Positions 8,018-11,813 of a stretch of 11,813 bases of DNA are shown here, piece by piece. Within the stretch, counting starts at the first letter, position 1, and each line of letters starts with the position of its first letter. Under the pieces are notes generated by a model. That model saw nothing but the letters and a program-made list of their open reading frames with translations, did not search any database and was not told the origin of the DNA. This DNA comes from Caldilineaceae bacterium (lineage in GTDB: Bacteria; Chloroflexota; Anaerolineae; Caldilineales; Caldilineaceae): the NCBI GenBank assembly GCA_012032975.1, contig JAAUPU010000019.1, positions 1 through 11,813 of the forward strand, written 5' to 3'. Both the position numbers and the translations under genes were made by a program.

Positions 8018-9781
8018 CTACACGTGGCTCTTCCACTCGGTCACTTGGCCGGTCGTCGCATCCAGGATCACCTTCAGCCCTTCGTCCAGACGGTCCATAT
8101 CGTCGGCGATGCCGATCACCGCGGGGATGCCCAACTCGACCGCGGCCACTGCGCCGTGGCTGTTCAGCCCGCCCTCACGGGTGATCAGCCCACCGGCGCG
8201 CTGGAGAAGTTTGATACAACTGCGGTCGATCCCATCCGCGATGATGATGTCCTGCGGGCCGATCTCCGGCAGATTGCCGTTGAGCGGCAGGCGCAGACGG
8301 ACCAGACGACCTGCCACCTCGCGCTGCCCCAGGCCCGTTCCATGCGCCAGCACCCGTTCGATGGTGCGCACCATCATCAGGTTGGTGGCGCTGCGCACGC
8401 TGCCGACCACACCCGCAGTCAGGACCACGGTGTCGCCTTCACCGATGAATTCGTGTCGGATCGCCACGTTGATGGCGTCGTTGACCACTTCGTCGGTGTT
8501 GCTGAGCCGACGGGTGAGCAACGGATAGGTGCCCCAGTAGAGACAGAGCTGACGCTGTACCATCGGGCTGGGCGTGACCGCGATCACCGGAACCTTGGGA
8601 CGAAAACCGGCGATCAACTTGGCTGTGGCGCCGCTGATCGTCGGTGCGATGATGGCGCGGGCGCGCACTTCCGTCGCGGTCTGCATGGCTGCGTGGCAGA
8701 TCGCGCCAGACGCGGTAAAGACGCTGGGCGAGTCATAATGGATGTGCAGGCCGCTCTCGTAGAAGACCCGCTCTGCCTCGCCGGCGATCTTGGCCATGGT
8801 CGCCACGCGCGCACGGGATAGCTGCCGGATGCGGTTTCGCCTGAGAGCATGATGGCATCGCTGCCATCCAACACCGCATTGGCCACGTCGCTTGCTTCGG
8901 CGCGTGTGGGCCGTGGGTTGCGGATCATGGAGTCGAGCATCTGGGTGGCCGTGATGACCGGTTTGGCTTCCTTGTGGCACTTGCCGATGATCATTTTCTG
9001 GATCATCGGGCACGACCTCGGGGCTTGTCTCGATACCCAAGATCGCCGCGCGCCACCATGGATGGCGTCCGATGCGCTGATGATGGTCGTCGATGTTGTG
9101 GATGGCCTCCGGCTTCTCGATCTTGGAGATCACCGGCGTCGCCCGTCCAAAGGCCGAATGCTCGTGGATGATGGCTTTGAGGTCCATCACCTCCTGCGCG
9201 GTGCGCACGAAACTGAGTGCGATCCAGTCCACCTGGTGATGGAGGGCAAACTGAACATCTTCCAGATCCTTTTCGGTCAGGGCCGGAATATTGAGCGAGG
9301 CATCGGGAAGATTCATGCCCTTGTTGTTTTGCAGCAGGCCGCCGATCACCACGCGCGTGATGATCTCTGTCTCTGTGGTTTCAAGGACTTCGACCTCCAG
9401 CAAGCCGTCATCGATCAGGATGCGTTCGCCAGCTTTGAGCGATTTGGGCAGATCCTTGTACTGGACCGGCACGCGCCCTGGTTCGCCGATGATCGAATCG
9501 GTGGTCAGGATCAACGTTTCGTCGCGTGTAATGCGCACGCCGTCGCCCTGCATCTTTCCGACGCGCAGCTTCGGTCCCTGCAGGTCGGCCAGGATGCAGA
9601 TCGGCTTGTTCAGTTCCTCTGAGACGGTGCGAACGCGTTCGATGGTGCCGCGGTGGTAGTCATGGGTGCCGTGACTCAGGTTGAGCCGCGCCACATTCAT
9701 GCCAGCCCTGGCCAACTTGGACAGCACATCTAGCTCACGGCTGGCCGGGCCGATGGTACAAACTATTCTGACGCGGAGCAT
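8018..9781 (-). CDS. pyk: Pyruvate kinase with C-terminal PEP-utilising-type domain, five apparent frameshifts
   Basis: Last step of glycolysis: phosphoenolpyruvate plus ADP to pyruvate plus ATP. ATG at 9781 follows GAGGAA on the minus strand. Motifs in order: [31 protein letters not shown] (the DLQGPK variant), [23 protein letters not shown] with the catalytic lysine, [27 protein letters not shown] and [12 protein letters not shown]. Between 8806 and 9086 five indels disturb the frame: extra bases at 9085-9086, 9060-9061, 9036-9038 and 9008-9010, and one missing near 8806. They net to three, which is why a long open frame still spans the gene while reading nonsense in the middle. The corrected length is about 586 residues. 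The last 100 or so residues form the extra domain found in Bacillus-type enzymes: [28 protein letters not shown] resembles the mobile phosphohistidine domain of PEP-utilising enzymes and keeps its Ser-His pair. The open frame extends upstream of 9781, but homology does not. Confidence 0.95.
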   Translation of the reverse strand: MLRVRIVCTIGPASRELDVLSKLARAGMNVARLNLSHGTHDYHRGTIERVRTVSEELNKPICILADLQGPKLRVGKMQGDGVRITRDETLILTTDSIIGEPGRVPVQYKDLPKSLKAGERILIDDGLLEVEVLETTETEIITRVVIGGLLQNNKGMNLPDASLNIPALTEKDLEDVQFALHHQVDWIALSFVRTAQEVMDLKAIIHEHSAFGRATPVISKIEKPEAIHNIDDHHQRIGRHPWWRAAILGIETSPEVVPDDPENDHRQVPQGSQTGHHGHPDARLHDPQPTAHTRRSKRRGQCGVGWQRCHHALRRNRIRQLSRARVATMAKIAGEAERVFYESGLHIHYDSPSVFTASGAICHAAMQTATEVRARAIIAPTISGATAKLIAGFRPKVPVIAVTPSPMVQRQLCLYWGTYPLLTRRLSNTDEVVNDAINVAIRHEFIGEGDTVVLTAGVVGSVRSATNLMMVRTIERVLAHGTGLGQREVAGRLVRLRLPLNGNLPEIGPQDIIIADGIDRSCIKLLQRAGGLITREGGLNSHGAVAAVELGIPAVIGIADDMDRLDEGLKVILDATTGQVTEWKSHV

Positions 9782-9951
9782 GGTTTCCTCTTTATACAGC
9801 ACTCGATTCTCGACAGAATGAACTAAGTAGTTGTAGAGAAATGGAGCATAAGAACGAAGCGACAGGTCGGCACTTCGAGCGGTAGATATCCGAAGATTCC
9901 GCCGAAAATGGGTTCCAATAACCAACCTTGTCTTTGCTGATATGACAGAAC

Positions 9952-9960
9952 ATCATAGCA
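9952..9960 (-). promoter_or_regulatory. Possible extended -10 promoter for pyruvate kinase
   Basis: The minus strand reads TGCTATGAT, matching the extended -10 pattern TGnTATnAT. It lies about 170 bases upstream of the pyruvate kinase start and downstream of the neighbouring hairpin, so it would give pyruvate kinase its own transcript with a long leader. No good -35 box is visible. The leader itself (9782-9951) shows no recognisable riboswitch. Confidence 0.35.
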
Positions 9961-10041
9961 CAGCTAGGGGAAGATCACGAAGTGGAAAACGAAGGCGACT
10001 CTGTTTCAGATTGGGGCGAAGGAGGCGCGCTGCCCTACCAT

Positions 10042-10087
10042 GCTGCCAGTGAGGGGGGCGATATCCTCCGCCCCCCTCACTGGCAGC
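10042..10087. terminator. Perfect 19-bp GC-rich hairpin at the end of the ParB-like gene
   Basis: GCTGCCAGTGAGGGGGGCG (10042-10060) pairs exactly with 10069-10087 across an 8-nt loop. It touches the stop codon of the minus-strand ParB-like gene (TAG at 10089-10087). No T-run follows on either strand, so it is terminator-like rather than a standard intrinsic terminator; 3'-end protection is an alternative. Confidence 0.7.
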
Positions 10088-11127
10088 TAGTAGGCGCCGT
10101 AGGTCAGCTCTGCTTCGGAGATTGTCTTCTCGCCGGCCTCGTGCCGTGTGCGCGCATCCTCGAATTCCTCGTCGGCCATACCCAGTGGCTTTTCGTCATG
10201 GCCGAATGCTCGATGAAGCCCCAGTTTCACACCCTTGACCGCGCGGTCGAGCGGCGCATCGCTGTATACTTCTGCAAACGTAGATACAGCCGTCTCTGGG
10301 CTGAGGGGCGCCAGGTTGTAGTGACGGGCCAGACGCTCGCGGTGATAGACAATCCAAAGATAGAGGTCAGCCTCGGTGCGGTTCGGAAAGCGCTCCATCA
10401 GCTCGTGGTTGCGGATCGCTTCGACCACAGGCATGTAGATGTTGTCGTACCAGCTCGTGACAGCATCTTCCCAGGAGAGCCGATAGGGATCCGACGAATG
10501 CTCCAACTCCAGGTTGCAGAAATAGCGATGGACCTCAATGTGTTTGATCAGCAGCGCGTACCGACCCGGTTCGGTGAAACGCAGGTCGTGGTCGGGTCTC
10601 AACCTCTCCAATTCGGTCTGTTGCAGAAAGTCGACGTACTCTGCCTTGATCAGCCACTGGTCGCGCTCAAAATCGTCGGCAGTAATCGGCACATTGGTCA
10701 TGACCTCTGTGACATACGCCTCGATCTCATCAAGCCCATTCGCTCGGGCCACACTGATACGATGATTGCCGTCGCGGACGAAGTACGCCTCACCGATCTT
10801 GAACAATTCCACCGGAGGTAAACCTGCCAATTCGTTCATGGCCGCATCCACTCGGCTCCATCGCTCCAGGTCCACACCGGAACGGGGCAGAAAGGTACGC
10901 GTGAAGTCTCGGTAGCGTCCTACACTGCCGACGATCTGCTCCAGGGGCACCATCCGAGTGCCCATCTCGATCTGTTGTCGTGCCTTTAACTTCCTCGCCA
11001 CTTCGTCGTAGCGCACAAGATCTGTATTGACTCCGGTGATCAATCCCATGATGTCGGCGACAATCGCTTTGGTCGAACTGCGGCGAAAGCGGTCGCGGGC
11101 CTCTCCAAGCTTTACGGGATCAAACAT
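10087..11127 (-). CDS. Uncharacterised protein with ParB/sulfiredoxin-like domain
   Basis: 346 residues, frame intact, no signal peptide or membrane segment. Residues about 60-140 look like a ParB/Srx fold: VPLEQIVGSVGRYRDFTR, then PPVELFKIGEAYFVRDGNHRISVARANG, where DGNHR at 119-123 stands where ParB proteins have their nucleotide-binding GxRR/GNHR motif, followed by EIEAYVTEV. No helix-turn-helix DNA-binding domain of chromosomal ParB is obvious. The C-terminal two thirds is rich in aromatic and charged residues (WYDNIYMPVVEAIRNHELMERFP, LYLWIVYHRERLARHY) and is not recognised. ATG at 11127 is preferred over TTG at 11130 because the GAGGAG on the minus strand is then seven bases away. No parA or origin elements are nearby, so a partitioning role is unlikely; a nucleotide-binding or regulatory role is possible. 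The family call is moderate and the function unknown. Confidence 0.72.
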   Translation of the reverse strand: MFDPVKLGEARDRFRRSSTKAIVADIMGLITGVNTDLVRYDEVARKLKARQQIEMGTRMVPLEQIVGSVGRYRDFTRTFLPRSGVDLERWSRVDAAMNELAGLPPVELFKIGEAYFVRDGNHRISVARANGLDEIEAYVTEVMTNVPITADDFERDQWLIKAEYVDFLQQTELERLRPDHDLRFTEPGRYALLIKHIEVHRYFCNLELEHSSDPYRLSWEDAVTSWYDNIYMPVVEAIRNHELMERFPNRTEADLYLWIVYHRERLARHYNLAPLSPETAVSTFAEVYSDAPLDRAVKGVKLGLHRAFGHDEKPLGMADEEFEDARTRHEAGEKTISEAELTYGAY

Positions 11128-11556
11128 CAATATGCTCCTCGATACATCATATGTTCAACTACTTCCAAGCCATGTCGGGTTGACCAGACATGGACGACAA
11201 ACGTCCACACACAGGGTGCAGGTTCGTGATTAACGCGCCTTTAACAGCGCCATAACAGCCGACCGCGGCCCGCACACCTGCCACGATCATACCACAGGCT
11301 GCCCCTGTCAAACTCTACAAAACGTGCAACAGTTCCTGCCCTGCATTTGTGCATACGCGCCGGAACCGACCCTCACAATAGCATCTGTTCCCACCGTCCG
11401 TATGCAACGGGGTCCACAATTGACGGTGTGAACCGTGGCTATCTCCCAACGCTGATTCGTGATTTTGGTCTGGATATCTGGTAGAATCGGAGCTACAAAC
11501 TGCCTGGAGAGCAGCACCGATGCCATGCCAACAGGGTGCGAAAGGAGCGAACGACA
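11128..11556. promoter_or_regulatory. Divergent intergenic region between ParB-like and Nudix genes
   Basis: About 430 bases with no convincing gene; reading frames here give no conserved motifs. It must hold the promoters of both flanking genes. On the plus strand TAGAAT at 11482-11487 is a fair -10 box about 70 bases before the Nudix start, without a good -35. Near the ParB-like start lie two small inverted repeats (listed separately). Confidence 0.45.
11170..11206. repeat. Two adjoining inverted repeats upstream of the ParB-like gene
   Basis: CCATGTC (11170-11176) and GACATGG (11187-11193) flank a 10-nt spacer; immediately adjoining and sharing two bases, GGACG (11192-11196) and CGTCC (11202-11206) flank five bases. 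They sit 43-79 bases before the ParB-like start codon, where an operator would be expected. Function is not shown by the sequence. Confidence 0.45.
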
Positions 11557-11813
11557 GTGGAAAAGGTGATCCGGGTTCGGACTGCCATTGCGGTGATCGA
11601 GGACGATAAAATTCTGCTGGTCCCTCACTTTGAGACAGGGGTCGCGACGGTTGCCTGGCTGTTGCCTGGTGGAAGCGTCGATTTTGGCGAACTGCTGCCG
11701 GACGCGGCCGCGCGCGAGTTCCTCGAAGAGACCGGTCACCATGTCCAGATCGACGGGTTGCTGGATGTAAGCGAATCTGTGCTGCCAGAACGCCCCTGGC
11801 ACAGCGTCACCAT
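11557..11813 (+). CDS. Nudix hydrolase, 3' partial
   Basis: Hydrolyses a nucleoside diphosphate linked to another group, or acts in nucleotide clean-up; the substrate is not predictable. GTG start at 11557 with AAAGGAG at 11541-11547, nine bases upstream. The first strand reads VIRVRTAIAVIEDDKILLVPH, followed by WLLPGG and the Nudix box: G-x5-E-x7-REFLEETG, corresponding to GSVDFGE...REFLEETGH at about residues 43-65. All metal-binding glutamates are present; the last box position is His rather than the usual aliphatic residue. The reading frame is open to the window edge after 85 codons, so the C-terminal half is missing. The gene is divergent from the ParB-like gene. Confidence 0.9.
   Translation, partial: MEKVIRVRTAIAVIEDDKILLVPHFETGVATVAWLLPGGSVDFGELLPDAAAREFLEETGHHVQIDGLLDVSESVLPERPWHSVT

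Noticed and set aside
7940..8821. Plus-strand open frame of 293 codons
   Set aside because: It is antisense to pyruvate kinase and runs through the bidirectional terminator.
9782..9925. N-terminal extension of pyruvate kinase up to 9925
   Set aside because: Conserved pyruvate kinase sequence begins at [14 protein letters not shown], which has its own Shine-Dalgarno; the extension has no family similarity.
9982..10821. Plus-strand open frame of 279 codons
   Set aside because: It runs through the 19-bp hairpin and is antisense to the ParB-like gene, whose minus-strand reading has ordered motifs and a good ribosome binding site.
11308..11802. Minus-strand open frame of 164 codons
   Set aside because: It overlaps the Nudix gene antisense and has no recognisable motif.

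Overview
The window is about 60% G+C and looks like chromosomal DNA of a bacterium. The protein styles suggest Chloroflexota, perhaps an Anaerolineae/Caldilinea-type lineage: FGGY kinase and sugar ABC genes, a pyruvate kinase with an extra C-terminal domain, and a ParB-fold protein of a kind I associate with that phylum. This assignment is inference from sequence character; no marker gene is present.

Left part (1-6532, + strand): a carbohydrate-use operon. In order it holds an FGGY sugar kinase (5' end cut off), a lipoprotein sugar-binding protein, a strong 19-bp hairpin, two ABC permeases, a zinc-dependent sugar/sugar-acid dehydrogenase, a decayed PIN-toxin fragment, and a SIS-domain sugar-phosphate isomerase-like protein, closed by an intrinsic terminator. 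A plausible scheme is import by the ABC system, oxidation by the dehydrogenase, phosphorylation by the kinase, and isomerisation by the SIS protein. No ABC ATPase is present, so one must be supplied from elsewhere. The substrate is not determinable; the dehydrogenase and kinase styles point to a sugar acid or polyol.

Middle part (6587-9781): two central-metabolism genes face each other, glyA (+) and pyruvate kinase (-). They share a compact bidirectional terminator at 7961-7990.

Right part (9782-11813): an uncharacterised ParB-like-domain protein (-) lies upstream of pyruvate kinase, separated from it by a second 19-bp hairpin and a possible extended -10 promoter. A 430-bp divergent intergenic region with small palindromes follows, then a Nudix hydrolase (+) cut off by the window end.

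Caveat: at least 17 single-base insertions or deletions break the reading frames of five or six otherwise well-conserved genes (kinase, binding protein, second permease, dehydrogenase, glyA, pyruvate kinase). Several sit in short homopolymers and several compensate each other within one gene. This pattern fits sequencing or assembly error much better than gene decay, so these genes are annotated as intact genes with apparent frameshifts. The PIN fragment is the exception: it has lost internal sequence and is a real pseudogene.
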